From: Bacteroidetes bacterium UBA7674
GTDB lineage: Bacteria > Bacteroidota > Bacteroidia > Chitinophagales > Chitinophagaceae
DNA length: 64,000 nt
Reading direction: 5' to 3'
Assembly (NCBI GenBank): GCA_002483105.1
Contig: DLHG01000013.1
Coordinates: 186,001 to 250,000 of the forward strand
Shown here in pieces: positions 50,478-60,676 of the stretch (position 1 is its first letter; each line of letters starts with the position of its first letter). Made by a program: the position numbers and the translations under genes. The notes below the pieces were generated by a model that saw only the letters and a list, made by a program, of their open reading frames with translations, was not told where the DNA came from and did not search any database.

Positions 50478-52652
50478 TTAGTTTTTCACTATTCTCATTT
50501 CATCCAGCAGCCATTTGGCATTGCCGAATTTCTCTACCACGAAAAGTGTATAGCGTACATCCAGTGAAATGTTGCGGCATACCCTCGGGTCGAAATCTAT
50601 ATCACTCATCGTGCCTTCCCATATACGGTCGAAGTTGGTGCCTATTAGTTCGCCTTTAGCGTTCAGCACAGGGCTGCCTGAGTTACCACCCGATGTATGA
50701 TTGTCGGCTATAAAGGCTACAGGTACCGTGCCATTCACAGCCCAGCGTCCGTAGTTCTTTTCCTTGTGTAGTGTTTTCAGGTACACAGGTACTGCAAACT
50801 CTTCTACTTTAGGGTTGTCTTTCTTTATTACTTCATCTAGGTTGGTCTGGTAAGAGTAACCTGCAGGGCCGTCCGGGTCAATGCCGCGTATCTTACCATA
50901 AGCAAGGCGAAGCGTCAGGTTAGCATCGGGATAGAAGTTGTCGGTGCCTTCTTTCAGCATCATGCTCTTCATGTAGTTGCGGTTCATTGTCTTCAGATCG
51001 TTAGAAGCTTTGCCGAGGCGTGGCTTCAGACTGTTTTCTTTGTACCATGAAATAGTAGTGTACAGTTTGTAAGCCGGGTCTGAAAGGATGCGCGCACTGT
51101 CTTTGAAATTTGTTGTAGCTGCAAACTTGTTCAGGTCTGCCGGGTCTGCCAACATTGATCTTTTAAAGACATTGTCTGCCCATTTGCTGTAGCTACCCGC
51201 CTGGTTCTTCATGTCCATATAGTCTTCCGGAATGTAGCCCATGTTATTACTGATGTACATTGGCATCAGCGCTTCAAATACTTCTTTGTCGGTATGGGCA
51301 TCGTAGTTTTTGTAGAAGCCATCGGTGCTCTTTGCTATCTTCTGTAGTTCTTCCTGGAGTTTGTCCGGAGTGCCACTTTTGCGGAAGGCATTGAGCATCT
51401 TTTCCAGTACCACACCTTGACTGATCAGTTCCACACCAAGCACTGCTTCCTTAATATATTCATCTGCTTTCACCAGGTCGTTAGAACTGTTGACTGTCAT
51501 CTGCAGGCTGCTGAGCAAGCCACTGCCACCCGGCATGGTCGGGTTCTTAGATGCCCACTTGTCAAATTCCGCTTCGTAAGTCCTTTTAGTTGTCAGCACA
51601 TCATTTTGCTTTACGCCACGCATTTCACCCTGCCATTTTTTCCAGCCGTTAGCTATGCTTGCGCGCTTTGAGGTGTATTTCAGGAAAACATCTCTCGACT
51701 GATCCATATTTTTGGTCAATACATCCAGTTTTTTGCCACGAACACTCACGCGTATCGGGTTCACGATCGTTTCTATCTGGCTTACCTGTGCACCGGTAAT
51801 GTATTGTTGAGTTTGTCCGGGGAAACCATATACCATAGTGAAATCACCTTCCTTATATCCACCGGCATTGATAGTGAGGAATTGTGTAGAGCGGTATGCG
51901 GTATTGGTCTTGGCATAGTCGGCAGGTTTGTTTCCTTTACCTGCATATATACGGAACATAGAGAAATCACCTGTATGGCGCGGCCACATCCAGTTATCGG
52001 TATCGCCTCCAAACTGGCCTATGCCGTTGGGAGGGAAGCCCACCAGGCGTATGTCCCTGAATGTCTCCATCAGCGATACCCAGTATTGGTTGCCACCATA
52101 GTATGGTTTTATGTCTGCATCCAGGCCGGTAGTGGTTTTGTAGCCTTTTGCCAGTGCAGCAATGCGTGTGGCTATTATTTTCTCACGCTCAATTTCACTG
52201 ATATTGTCTTTTATGCCACCGAGTATCTTATCAGTAACATTTTCCATGCGACGGATAAACGAAACTGTCAAGCCGGGGCAGGGGATCTCTTCAGCTATAT
52301 TTTTGGCAAAAAAGCCCTGGGCAAAGTAATCGTTTTTCAGGCTGCTGAGCCCCTGAACGGTGCCATAGCCGCAGTGGTGGTTGGTAAGTACCAGCCCTTT
52401 AGCAGAAATGACCTCGCCCGTGCAGCCCTTGCCGAATAATACTACGGCATTATTCAGCCCTGTGCCGTTGGTGTTGTATATCTTATCAACCGGTATTTTC
52501 AAACCGGAGTTTTTCATGTCCTCAGCTTTGTTCTTCAAGGTGGGCGGTAGCCACATACCCTCCTTAGCGGAGGCATTACATATTACACCTACAGTTAATA
52601 ACGTAAGCGCAGCCTTTAGTACGGAATACTTGGCTCGATGATTGTGGTACAT
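50478..52652 (-). CDS. S46 family dipeptidyl-peptidase, DPP11-like
   Basis: The 724-residue periplasmic serine peptidase removes dipeptides from peptide N-termini. The signal peptide ends near NASAK (30). The catalytic His lies in LTNHHCGYG (92-93), the Ser in GGNSGSP (Ser658), and the Asp in the mid-protein helical region. Eighteen residues after the Ser is Arg676 (FDRIWEG). In the P. gingivalis enzymes the matching position is Arg in DPP11 (Asp/Glu-specific) and Gly in DPP7, so this one is predicted to cut after acidic residues. It suits a peptide-consuming lifestyle. Confidence 0.88.
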   Translation of the reverse strand: MYHNHRAKYSVLKAALTLLTVGVICNASAKEGMWLPPTLKNKAEDMKNSGLKIPVDKIYNTNGTGLNNAVVLFGKGCTGEVISAKGLVLTNHHCGYGTVQGLSSLKNDYFAQGFFAKNIAEEIPCPGLTVSFIRRMENVTDKILGGIKDNISEIEREKIIATRIAALAKGYKTTTGLDADIKPYYGGNQYWVSLMETFRDIRLVGFPPNGIGQFGGDTDNWMWPRHTGDFSMFRIYAGKGNKPADYAKTNTAYRSTQFLTINAGGYKEGDFTMVYGFPGQTQQYITGAQVSQIETIVNPIRVSVRGKKLDVLTKNMDQSRDVFLKYTSKRASIANGWKKWQGEMRGVKQNDVLTTKRTYEAEFDKWASKNPTMPGGSGLLSSLQMTVNSSNDLVKADEYIKEAVLGVELISQGVVLEKMLNAFRKSGTPDKLQEELQKIAKSTDGFYKNYDAHTDKEVFEALMPMYISNNMGYIPEDYMDMKNQAGSYSKWADNVFKRSMLADPADLNKFAATTNFKDSARILSDPAYKLYTTISWYKENSLKPRLGKASNDLKTMNRNYMKSMMLKEGTDNFYPDANLTLRLAYGKIRGIDPDGPAGYSYQTNLDEVIKKDNPKVEEFAVPVYLKTLHKEKNYGRWAVNGTVPVAFIADNHTSGGNSGSPVLNAKGELIGTNFDRIWEGTMSDIDFDPRVCRNISLDVRYTLFVVEKFGNAKWLLDEMRIVKN

Positions 52653-52751
52653 AATTGTATCTTTATTTGAAATAAAAATACTCTTTTACTAGAAAAATTT
52701 TAGTCAATTAGGTATATTAGCCCAAATAAAGTGAAACTGCCTTTCTGTATT

Positions 52752-54800
52752 ATGAGAAAATGCCTACTTTTTGTAGCACTTTTAGTGTCTCAATTCACGA
52801 CTGTTACTGCCCAGACCCTGGATCTTTTCGAAGCACCAGACACGGTTTGCGTTCGCCAGCCTATCCAGCTAACAAGTAATGCGGTTTTCCCGCAGACCAA
52901 TTACTGGGGTTTTTGCTCCGGTTTCCTGCTGAATAATGCCATCGGTGATTTTCTCGGCTTCAATTTCGGCTTCCAGGGGGCGTCCGATATCAATATTGAT
53001 CGCGATGGTGCTAATTATTACGGCTTTGTCACCAACGCAGCCACGGGTGAGTTGGTAAGGCTTGAATATGGCACCAGCCTGGATAATACACCTACGTTCA
53101 CCAACCTTGGTACGCTGGAAGGTAAGATCCCTACTAATCCTACTGCTTTGTATATCGTTCATGATATAGAAAAAAGCAACTGGCACGTTTTCATATTAGG
53201 TGGTACTGATTTCGCTTCATCTTCTATTACCCGTGTTGATTTCGGTCCGTCGTTAACTAACAACTTACCGAGCATCGCTAATATGGGCAACCTGAGAGGA
53301 ACTTTCAATGTCCCTACAGGTTTGTTTATCCAGAAAGAAGGAACTCAATGGAGAGGCTGGTGTGTAAATTCCGGTGATAACTCTATTACTTACATCGACT
53401 TTTCAGACAATATCTCTTATACGCCAATACCTGTTAACCTGGGTAACGTAAATAACGCTTTTGCATCACCGAGTGATCTGGCAGGTATTTATGATCTTGG
53501 CTCATGGTATCTTTTCGTTACCAACGAACTGGATAACACTATGGTAAGGGTTGACCTCGGCTCTTCGCTGAATAACCTCGCTCCGACGGTTACCAATATC
53601 GGTAATCCTAACTCAAGATTATTTGGTCCTACGTCTATTTCGATGTCAAGGGATTGCGATAACCTTATAGCCTTTATTACGAACGGTGCTACCAACGAAT
53701 TTGTAAGGGTAACGATGCCTGGTCCGTTTGGTCCATATGGCGCTTTTACTTATGGTCTTACAATGACGCCGGCACAATTGAATGGTCCTACAGGCCTTTC
53801 AAGGATGATCCGCAACCAGGGACAGGATGATGTGTATGCATTTATAACTAACTCTAACCTGAGTTTGTCAAGGGTTAAGTTCCCTGCTTGTACCAATTCT
53901 TCCATTTCCAGTTCATACAGTTACATACCGCCTGTATATTCTTACGATACTCCGGGATTGTTCAATGTCTATTATGTAGTGGATGAGGGTATGCCGACAA
54001 TGAATGTAGGGTGTAAACAAATTCGCGTAATACGTATCCCGGATATTCAATTGAGTAATGATACCGCCATTTGCCAGGGAGATACTATTTTGCTTACTGC
54101 CTTCTCGGGTGGTGCAGATACGGTAAGATGGACACCGGTAGCATCTTTGGATGACTCAACGATCTTCAATGTACACGCATTCCCTTCTTACACTACCGAG
54201 TATACTATATCTATGGTGTTCCCTACGGGTTGCAGGGTAGATACAACTATTGAGGTGGTAGTAAATAAAGTAAATGCAGATGCAGGGCCCGACAGGGAAC
54301 TGAAAGACGGTGCCAGCACCATACTTGGTGGTCCTTACATGTCTTATGGCGACAGTACATTTGCCTACAGGTGGTTCCCGTATCAGTACATAAACGATAC
54401 ATCGCTGCCAACTCCTACGGTTAATCCTCCTAATGATTTCACTTACTATGTAGAAGTAACGGAGCTATCCAGCGGACTAGAGTGTAGCTCTATAGATACG
54501 GTGGTGGTGCGTGTTACTTGTGATGAGATGAATCTGCCTAACGCATTTGCTCCCGACAGTGACGTGCCGCAGACAAAGAGATTTGGTTTCAAAAACAAAC
54601 AACTTTCCAAGCTGAACTACCTGCGCATCTACGATCGTTGGGGCAAGCTGGTGTTCTACACTGATGACGCTACCAAGTTCTGGGATGGTACATTTGAAGG
54701 TAATCCGTGTGGAATGGGTGTGTATGTATGGGATGCGGATGGCTTCTGTGCTGCCGGGCAAAGGGTTAGGAAATCAGGGAACGTAACCTTATTAAGATAA
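52752..54800 (+). CDS. Cell-surface protein with gliding-motility-associated C-terminal domain (T9SS type B)
   Basis: The protein (682 residues from ATG 52752; a GTG at 52731 is less likely) has a signal peptide (MRKCLLFVALLVSQFTTVTAQ). It carries about six propeller-like repeats of about 50 residues (for example YGFVTNAATGELVRLEYG and LFVTNELDNTMVRVDLG), an immunoglobulin-like segment with AICQGDTILL, and the CHU_C/gliding domain at the end (LPNAFAPDSD, LRIYDRWGKLVFYT, WDGTFEGNPCGMGVYVW). This tail routes proteins through type IX secretion to the surface. Function is inferred as an adhesin or structural protein. Confidence 0.88.
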   Translation: MRKCLLFVALLVSQFTTVTAQTLDLFEAPDTVCVRQPIQLTSNAVFPQTNYWGFCSGFLLNNAIGDFLGFNFGFQGASDINIDRDGANYYGFVTNAATGELVRLEYGTSLDNTPTFTNLGTLEGKIPTNPTALYIVHDIEKSNWHVFILGGTDFASSSITRVDFGPSLTNNLPSIANMGNLRGTFNVPTGLFIQKEGTQWRGWCVNSGDNSITYIDFSDNISYTPIPVNLGNVNNAFASPSDLAGIYDLGSWYLFVTNELDNTMVRVDLGSSLNNLAPTVTNIGNPNSRLFGPTSISMSRDCDNLIAFITNGATNEFVRVTMPGPFGPYGAFTYGLTMTPAQLNGPTGLSRMIRNQGQDDVYAFITNSNLSLSRVKFPACTNSSISSSYSYIPPVYSYDTPGLFNVYYVVDEGMPTMNVGCKQIRVIRIPDIQLSNDTAICQGDTILLTAFSGGADTVRWTPVASLDDSTIFNVHAFPSYTTEYTISMVFPTGCRVDTTIEVVVNKVNADAGPDRELKDGASTILGGPYMSYGDSTFAYRWFPYQYINDTSLPTPTVNPPNDFTYYVEVTELSSGLECSSIDTVVVRVTCDEMNLPNAFAPDSDVPQTKRFGFKNKQLSKLNYLRIYDRWGKLVFYTDDATKFWDGTFEGNPCGMGVYVWDADGFCAAGQRVRKSGNVTLLR

Positions 54801-54831
54801 CCAAAGGCATAATGGTCAAATTCTGAAAACA

Positions 54832-55128
54832 ATGACACAGTATTTATTTAATATAGAACTGCCGCCGTTTACAGAGGAAATGACTGATACGATACCGGCT
54901 CACAAAGAATATGTTGACAAGCTGTTTGCAGAAGGTATTATGCTTTCTTATAGTGTGTCGGTACAGCGCAATATGATATGGTGTGTGATAGAGGCCGAGG
55001 ATGAACAAGAGGCTTTGGAAATAATTGCGGCCTTCCCACTTCACAAGTTTTTTACCGAGACAAGCTGTCATCAGCTATTGATACATAATATGTCTCCATC
55101 ATCTTTGTCAGACATATCATTAAACTAA
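54832..55128 (+). CDS. Small YciI/muconolactone-isomerase-like protein
   Basis: The 98-residue cytosolic protein has the dimeric alpha/beta-barrel pattern: YLFNIELPPFTEEM, an amphipathic helix IPAHKEYVDKLFAEGIML, SYSVSVQRNMIWCVIEAED, helix EALEIIAAFPLHKF and a last strand HQLLIHNM. Similar small proteins are called muconolactone delta-isomerase-like or YciI-like in Bacteroidota. The active-site residues for either activity are not evident. It follows the T9SS type B gene by 31 bases. Confidence 0.65.
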   Translation: MTQYLFNIELPPFTEEMTDTIPAHKEYVDKLFAEGIMLSYSVSVQRNMIWCVIEAEDEQEALEIIAAFPLHKFFTETSCHQLLIHNMSPSSLSDISLN

Positions 55129-55153
55129 TTTTTCACTACAAAAAATATATTAA

Positions 55154-55176
55154 GAGCGGTTACCATCGGTAACCGC
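55154..55176 (+). terminator. Hairpin terminator after the small YciI-like gene
   Basis: AGCGGTTACC pairs exactly with GGTAACCGCT around ATC; the downstream T content is moderate. Confidence 0.75.
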
Positions 55177-55269
55177 TTTGTCATTTTATGGTTTTCCCTA
55201 ATTGATAAGCCTTATTTTTTCATAGGCAAACACAATGGGTGGTAAGTTCTTACTGATGTTAGTATCCGT

Positions 55270-55277
55270 TACCTTTG
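55270..55277 (+). promoter_or_regulatory. -7 box upstream of the peroxiredoxin gene
   Basis: TACCTTTG matches TAnnTTTG, 32 nt before the ATG. Confidence 0.55.
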
Positions 55278-55309
55278 CGGAGAATTTTTAAAATAACTCC
55301 TAAGTTTTT

Positions 55310-55864
55310 ATGAACAAGTTTATTACAGTAGGAATGAAGTTTCCTGAATTTAAGAAGAAAGCGGTTGTATCCCTGGAGAAAGGAAAAGAGTTCGCTGAAA
55401 TCAGCAACGATACTTTTAAAGGAAAATGGACTGTTATGTTCTGGTGGCCAAAGGATTTTACCTTTGTATGCCCAACGGAAATAGCAGAATTCAACAACAA
55501 TTTCTCCAACTTCCAGGATCGTGATACAATGTTGTTTGGTGCGTCTACTGATAATGAATATGTACACCATGCATGGCGCGTGGCACATAAGGATTTGAAT
55601 GGCCTTAAATTCCCGATGATAGCTGATACTTCTAAATCCCTGGCGGAAGATCTTGGTATCCTTACAGCAGAAGAAAAAGTAGCATACCGTGCTACTTACA
55701 TAATAGATAATGAAGGTACTGTGCGTTGGGTGTCTGTGAACGATCTGAGCGTAGGCCGTAATGTGGAAGAAGTACTGCGTGTGCTGGATGGCTTGCAGAC
55801 AGATGAACTTTGCCCTTGTAACTGGAGCAAAGGTGAAGAAACACTGGTAGCAGAAGTAGGATAA
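55310..55864 (+). CDS. 2-Cys peroxiredoxin (AhpC-like)
   Basis: The 184-residue protein reduces peroxides. The peroxidatic Cys54 is in TFVCPTEIAEF, with WPKDF before it, and the resolving cysteine near the end (ELCPCNWSKGEE, Cys168 or Cys170). Such alkyl hydroperoxide reductases need a reductant; here an AhpD-like protein is encoded 75 bases downstream, which suggests an AhpC-AhpD pair. It may be expressed from its own promoter at 55270. Confidence 0.9.
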   Translation: MNKFITVGMKFPEFKKKAVVSLEKGKEFAEISNDTFKGKWTVMFWWPKDFTFVCPTEIAEFNNNFSNFQDRDTMLFGASTDNEYVHHAWRVAHKDLNGLKFPMIADTSKSLAEDLGILTAEEKVAYRATYIIDNEGTVRWVSVNDLSVGRNVEEVLRVLDGLQTDELCPCNWSKGEETLVAEVG

Positions 55865-55939
55865 TAACTAATGAAACAACTTGATCCACCCTGTAATCAC
55901 ACAGGGTGGATTTTTTTAGAATAGTAAATAAGAGCGAAG

Positions 55940-56521
55940 ATGATACAACACGAAACTGTAGTGAATATGTTTGCCGACCTGGGCATAGCGCCTGAGCATA
56001 TCTCTTTGAGCCTTGAAAGACTGGTTGCTACTGATAGTAAATACATCAGGGACTTAAAGCTGAATGTATCGGCAGTACTAAACGGGAAAAATATTTCGAA
56101 AAAAGACAGTGCATTACTGGCTTTGTCCGTAGTAGTGAATGAAAAGAATAATGTGCTGATACAGTCTTTTGAAGCATTGGCTATCAAGGAAGGTGCAAGC
56201 GAAGCTGAGATAGCTGAGATACACAGTTGCGCCTCGCTGATGAGCGCCAATAATATCTTCTACCGCTTTAAGCATTATATGGACGGAACGGAGTATTATC
56301 AGAATACACCCGCCGGCCTGCGTATGAGCATCATGATGAACCCGGTGATAGGTAAAGAGTTGTTTGAGCTGACCAGCCTGGTGGTTTCTGCCGTGAATGG
56401 TTGCGAGCGCTGCGTTACATCTCACGAGCGTTCTGTAAAGGAACACGGAGCTACTGAAGCACGTATATATGATGCGATGCGCCTGGCAGCAGTTATCAAG
56501 AGCCTTAGTGTAGTTGTCTAG
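55940..56521 (+). CDS. AhpD-like carboxymuconolactone decarboxylase family protein
   Basis: The 193-residue all-alpha protein has the CxxC redox motif with the histidine downstream, NGCERCVTSHERSV (Cys155, Cys158, His162), and the proton-relay Glu in the first half. AhpD reduces AhpC using dihydrolipoyl groups, matching the adjacent peroxiredoxin gene. Its stop overlaps the convergent histidine kinase gene by four bases. Confidence 0.88.
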   Translation: MIQHETVVNMFADLGIAPEHISLSLERLVATDSKYIRDLKLNVSAVLNGKNISKKDSALLALSVVVNEKNNVLIQSFEALAIKEGASEAEIAEIHSCASLMSANNIFYRFKHYMDGTEYYQNTPAGLRMSIMMNPVIGKELFELTSLVVSAVNGCERCVTSHERSVKEHGATEARIYDAMRLAAVIKSLSVVV

Positions 56522-57801
56522 CTTGCAGCAGAGAAGGGGAGGAATATGGTGAAGGTAGAACCCTTACCCAGGGAGCTTTCTACTTTTACCTTGCCACCAT
56601 GTGCTTCTGCAATAGCTTTAACGTAGCTTAAGCCGAGGCCGAAACCTTTTACATTGTGCAGGTTGCCGGTATGGGCGCGATAGAATTTTTCGAAGACTCT
56701 GCTCTGGGTTTCTTTGCTCATACCAATACCGTTGTCCTTTATCCTGATAGCCAGCATACCATTACTTGCTATTGACGTGTCTACATCTATCTGTAGCGGT
56801 ATATTGTTTTTAGAGTACTTAATGGCATTATCCAGCAGGTTAAAAACGATATTGGAGAAGTGCACTTCATCAGCCTCTATCACTTCTTTCGCTGCCTTCA
56901 GATGTAATGATATAGTGCCATTTTTCTCCTGTACCTGCAAAGCAAGGTTATCGGCTATCTTACTGATGATCTCGTGGGCATTCAGTTCCTGCAGGTTGAG
57001 TTTTATTTCCTGGCGTTCTATACGGGCGGCTTGTAGTATCTTTTCCACCTGTTTATTCATCCGTTTGTTCTCATCCTTTATCATGCTGCTATAGTAGCGG
57101 ATCTTCTCGGTATCGTGTATCACCTTCTCGTTCACCAGCGCGTCAATAGCCAGTGATATCGTAGCCAGTGGTGTCTTTAGCTCATGCGTCATGTTATTGA
57201 TAAAATCAGACTTGATCTCAGACAGGTTCTTCTGCCGGAACATGGTGCGTATCGTGAGCGCAAAAGCGGATATGATGATACAGGTGAAAAAGATAGACGC
57301 TATTATCAGTCCGCCCATCTGCTTGATAATATAGTTCTTGTCCTCTATATACAGGTACAAAGTTTCTACTTGCAAGCCCGAAATAGGGGTGATCAATTCC
57401 TTGATAGAAGCGTTGAAATATTCAGGCTTGAAATTACTGCTGACGGCTATAGACTGATCGAATATATTGGTGATGCAATATTCATATTTATTCTTCAGGT
57501 CATTCTTTTTCAGGGTGCTGTCTATGATGCCTTTTACCTCTTCTTCCGAAAAGTCCATAATGGTGAAGTTGCGCAAATTGTATTGTCGAGAACCCTCGCT
57601 GGGGATATAACCGACAGCCCTTTTCTCGAAATACTTGTTGTACATCAACTCGCGTATCTGCTTTACAGAATTTTCTATATTTTTCTCGTGGAGCTGGCGT
57701 TTTACCAATATGGCATTCCGTATCCAGTGCATTTGAATGAACATAATGCCCAGTACAGATAAGGTAATTAATAGAACTATGAGTGGAAAGACTCTCTTCA
57801 T
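56518..57801 (-). CDS. Membrane sensor histidine kinase
   Basis: The 427-residue kinase has a membrane helix at 4-24, a periplasmic sensor region of about 135 residues, a second helix at 163-185, then HisKA with NMTHELKTPLA (His206). The ATPase domain has an N box in FNLLDNAIKYS, a G1 box in IRIKDNGIGM, and FGLGLSYVKAIAEAHGG. There is no response regulator beside it in this window, so it is an orphan here. The sensor region has no recognised ligand motif. The gene runs convergent to the ahpD-like gene. Confidence 0.9.
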   Translation of the reverse strand: MKRVFPLIVLLITLSVLGIMFIQMHWIRNAILVKRQLHEKNIENSVKQIRELMYNKYFEKRAVGYIPSEGSRQYNLRNFTIMDFSEEEVKGIIDSTLKKNDLKNKYEYCITNIFDQSIAVSSNFKPEYFNASIKELITPISGLQVETLYLYIEDKNYIIKQMGGLIIASIFFTCIIISAFALTIRTMFRQKNLSEIKSDFINNMTHELKTPLATISLAIDALVNEKVIHDTEKIRYYSSMIKDENKRMNKQVEKILQAARIERQEIKLNLQELNAHEIISKIADNLALQVQEKNGTISLHLKAAKEVIEADEVHFSNIVFNLLDNAIKYSKNNIPLQIDVDTSIASNGMLAIRIKDNGIGMSKETQSRVFEKFYRAHTGNLHNVKGFGLGLSYVKAIAEAHGGKVKVESSLGKGSTFTIFLPFSAAS

Positions 57802-57992
57802 CTATGGCAAAGCTAATTTATGAGCGGCAATATCCTATATCGCGGGGTTAAAAATACACCCTCCCGGATAGGTTATATAGGAGCTTTTTAAGTTTAACCC
57901 TGTTTTAACGTTGCTGTATATAGCCTTGAGGCTAAATAATTTTACTGATTTCTTTTATTAGACAGCTATATTCATTAGTTTTAGGTGTTTAA

Positions 57993-58523
57993 ATGAGCAA
58001 AAACTCTATGAGAAAGTTATTGTCAGCATGCCTCTTGGCGACAGTATTATCTTCCTGCAGTACGGAAGAGCAGACACTTGATGTGCCTCTTTCCCGTTCG
58101 GAAATGTTGCGCGGTGCCAATAAAGGTACTGCTGCAGATGAGCCTACCAAATGGAAGACAACTGCGTATAAACTGACATACCAGACAGAATTAGGTACCG
58201 ACACAACTGTAACGGATATCTATCCTCAGTGCCTGAAGGATGATTTCATACAATTCTTCACCAATGGCAAGGGTAAACACCATACGGGTACAGAACTTTG
58301 TGTAGGAGTAGATGGTGAAGTATATAATCATACCTGGGAGCTTACTCAGAATGAAGAGGTGCTGAATTTATACAACTGTGAGCGCTATTTCTACGAAAGG
58401 ACGCTGATAGCAAAGATCACCGAGTTTAGTGATAGCAAGTTTACCTTAAAGTATGAACTGAAGCAGATATGGAATAATGTACTGGATACGGTACGTATAG
58501 AGCATACCCTGGAGAAGTTCTAA
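57993..58523 (+). CDS. Small lipoprotein, lipocalin-like
   Basis: The 176-residue protein carries a lipoprotein signal (ACLLATVLSSCST, lipobox LSSC) and a beta-rich mature part with WKTTAYKLTYQTE, FFTNGKGKHHTGTE, and WELTQNEEVLNLY, reminiscent of Bacteroidota lipocalin-like proteins (a WEL.. and F..DG/NGK pattern). Start at 57993 or at an internal ATG (58008). Function unknown; it should be anchored in the inner or outer membrane. Confidence 0.7.
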   Translation: MSKNSMRKLLSACLLATVLSSCSTEEQTLDVPLSRSEMLRGANKGTAADEPTKWKTTAYKLTYQTELGTDTTVTDIYPQCLKDDFIQFFTNGKGKHHTGTELCVGVDGEVYNHTWELTQNEEVLNLYNCERYFYERTLIAKITEFSDSKFTLKYELKQIWNNVLDTVRIEHTLEKF

Positions 58524-58545
58524 TCGGGAAACATAAGAAATTATG

Positions 58546-58573
58546 ACCATCCCGCCTTGCGGGATGGTTTTTT
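58546..58573 (+). terminator. Terminator after the lipoprotein gene
   Basis: ACCATCCCGC pairs with GCGGGATGGT around CTT, followed by a run of Ts. Confidence 0.9.
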
Positions 58574-58604
58574 TTATAAATTTATTCATCACAGGTTCAA
58601 TTCG

Positions 58605-58612
58605 TACTTTTG
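58605..58612 (+). promoter_or_regulatory. -7 box upstream of thrS
   Basis: TACTTTTG matches TAnnTTTG, 30 nt before the ATG. Confidence 0.5.
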
Positions 58613-58642
58613 CGAACCTGTTTAGTAAATAATAGATAGTAT

Positions 58643-60592
58643 ATGATCAAAATTACATTGCCCGACGGTGCGGTACGCGAATATGAAGCAGGCGTATCTG
58701 CAATGGATGTGGCTAAGTCCATAAGTGAAGGCCTCGCTCGTAAAGTGCTGGCCGCAGAAATAAATGGTGAAGTTTGGGATGCTACCCGTCCTATAAAAAA
58801 TGATGCAAGTCTTAAGCTCCTGACATGGGATGCGCGTGAAGCAAAAACTACTTTCTGGCACTCTTCAGCTCACCTGATGGCTGAGGCATTAGAGTTTGTG
58901 TTCCCGGGTACTAAGTTTGGTATAGGCCCTGCTATTGAGAATGGTTTCTATTATGATATAGACCTGGGCGACCAGACTATAACAGAAGAAGACCTGAAGA
59001 AGGTAGAAGACAAAATGAAAGAGTTGGCAAAAGCCGCTAACGCTTATGTGCGTGAGGAAATGCCTAAAGATAAAGCCATAGCTTTTTTCAATGAAAAGCA
59101 AGACCCGTATAAACTGGAATTGCTGGAAGGTCTGAATGATGGTGAAATAACTTTCTACACACAAGGTAACTTTACCGATTTGTGCCGTGGACCACACATA
59201 CCTAATACAGGCTTTATAAAGGCTATTAAGCTAATGAACATCGCCGGTGCATACTGGAGGGGTAATGAAAAGAACAAGATGCTGACACGCATCTATGGTA
59301 TCACATTCCCGGCTCAGAAAGAACTGGATGAATACCTGGTATTGCTGGAGGAAGCTAAGAAGCGCGACCACCGTAAGCTGGGCAAGGAACTGGAACTTTT
59401 TGCCTTCTCTGAGAAGGTAGGTAGTGGCTTACCTTTATGGTTACCGAAAGGAGCTATGCTGCGTGAGCGCCTGCAACAGTTCCTGCAGAAAGCACAAATA
59501 AAAGGTGGTTACCTGCCTGTGATCACTCCCCATATTGGCAGCAAGCAACTGTATGTTACCTCAGGCCACTGGGAGAAGTATGGTAAGGATAGTTTCCGTC
59601 CCATTACAACACCACAGGAAGGTGAGGAGTTCATGCTAAAACCAATGAACTGTCCGCATCACTGCGAGATATATAAAACACAACCACGTTCTTATAAAGA
59701 CCTTCCATTGCGTCTGGCTGAGTTCGGTACAGTATATCGTTATGAGCAATCGGGTGAACTACATGGTTTAACCCGCGTGCGTGGATTTACCCAGGATGAT
59801 GCCCACCTGTTCTGTCGCCCCGACCAGGTGAAGGAAGAATTCCAGAAGGTGATAGACCTGGTGATGTATGTATTTCAGTCATTGGATTTCCAGGAGTTTA
59901 CTGCGCAGATATCACTTCGTGACCAGGAAGACCGCAGCAAGTATATAGGCAGCGAAGAAAACTGGGAAATAGCAGAACGCTCTATAATAGAAGCCACAGC
60001 AGAAAAGAATCTGAAAACCGTAATAGAATATGGCGAAGCCGCCTTCTATGGCCCTAAGCTGGATTTTATGGTGAAGGATGCCCTGGGCAGAAGCTGGCAG
60101 TTGGGTACGATACAAGTGGATTACAATCTGCCTGAACGCTTTGAATTGGAATATGTAGATGCCGATAATACCCGCAAACGCCCGGTGATGATACACCGTG
60201 CACCATTTGGCTCAATGGAGCGCTTTATAGCCGTATTGCTGGAGCACTGTGCCGGTAAGCTGCCATTCTGGTTGGCTCCGCTGCAAGTGAAGGTGTTGCC
60301 TATTAGTGATAAGTTCCATGACTACGCAGTTGAAGTAAAGAATGCCCTGATAGCGGCAGACATCACAGCTGAAATAGACGACAGGAGCGAGAAAATAGGC
60401 AGGAAGATCCGTGATACAGAGCTGATGAAGGTGCCTTATATGCTGATAGTAGGTGAAAAAGAGATGGAGGAAAGACAAGTGTCGGTGCGTAAGCAGGGTG
60501 ATGGCGATAAAGGCTCTGTGCCGCTGGAAGCCTTTGTAGCTGAGGTTCAGGCGATAGTTAGGGAGCAATTGGCAGGGAAAAAGTTAAATTAA
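58643..60592 (+). CDS. thrS: Threonyl-tRNA synthetase
   Basis: The 649-residue synthetase has an N-terminal TGS domain ([17 protein letters not shown]), an editing domain with [11 protein letters not shown] (HxxxH) and [11 protein letters not shown] (the editing Cys in the CRGPH context), a class II core with the zinc-binding Cys in [11 protein letters not shown], motif 2 in [23 protein letters not shown], and a C-terminal anticodon-binding domain. All parts of ThrRS are present. It is followed by infC, a common order in bacteria. Confidence 0.96.
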   Translation: MIKITLPDGAVREYEAGVSAMDVAKSISEGLARKVLAAEINGEVWDATRPIKNDASLKLLTWDAREAKTTFWHSSAHLMAEALEFVFPGTKFGIGPAIENGFYYDIDLGDQTITEEDLKKVEDKMKELAKAANAYVREEMPKDKAIAFFNEKQDPYKLELLEGLNDGEITFYTQGNFTDLCRGPHIPNTGFIKAIKLMNIAGAYWRGNEKNKMLTRIYGITFPAQKELDEYLVLLEEAKKRDHRKLGKELELFAFSEKVGSGLPLWLPKGAMLRERLQQFLQKAQIKGGYLPVITPHIGSKQLYVTSGHWEKYGKDSFRPITTPQEGEEFMLKPMNCPHHCEIYKTQPRSYKDLPLRLAEFGTVYRYEQSGELHGLTRVRGFTQDDAHLFCRPDQVKEEFQKVIDLVMYVFQSLDFQEFTAQISLRDQEDRSKYIGSEENWEIAERSIIEATAEKNLKTVIEYGEAAFYGPKLDFMVKDALGRSWQLGTIQVDYNLPERFELEYVDADNTRKRPVMIHRAPFGSMERFIAVLLEHCAGKLPFWLAPLQVKVLPISDKFHDYAVEVKNALIAADITAEIDDRSEKIGRKIRDTELMKVPYMLIVGEKEMEERQVSVRKQGDGDKGSVPLEAFVAEVQAIVREQLAGKKLN

Positions 60593-60646
60593 TACAGTAG
60601 TAAAGTTTATATAGCATAGAATATGCATTTGTTTGATAAAATGCGT

Positions 60647-60654
60647 TATTTTTG
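60647..60654 (+). promoter_or_regulatory. -7 box upstream of infC
   Basis: TATTTTTG matches TAnnTTTG, 22 nt before the ATG. A TTTG lies 15 bp upstream, a shorter gap than usual. Confidence 0.45.
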
Positions 60655-60676
60655 CAATCATTTTTAAAAACCATTA

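Noticed and set aside
56518..57801. Two-component pair
   Set aside because: No response regulator gene lies beside the histidine kinase in this window.
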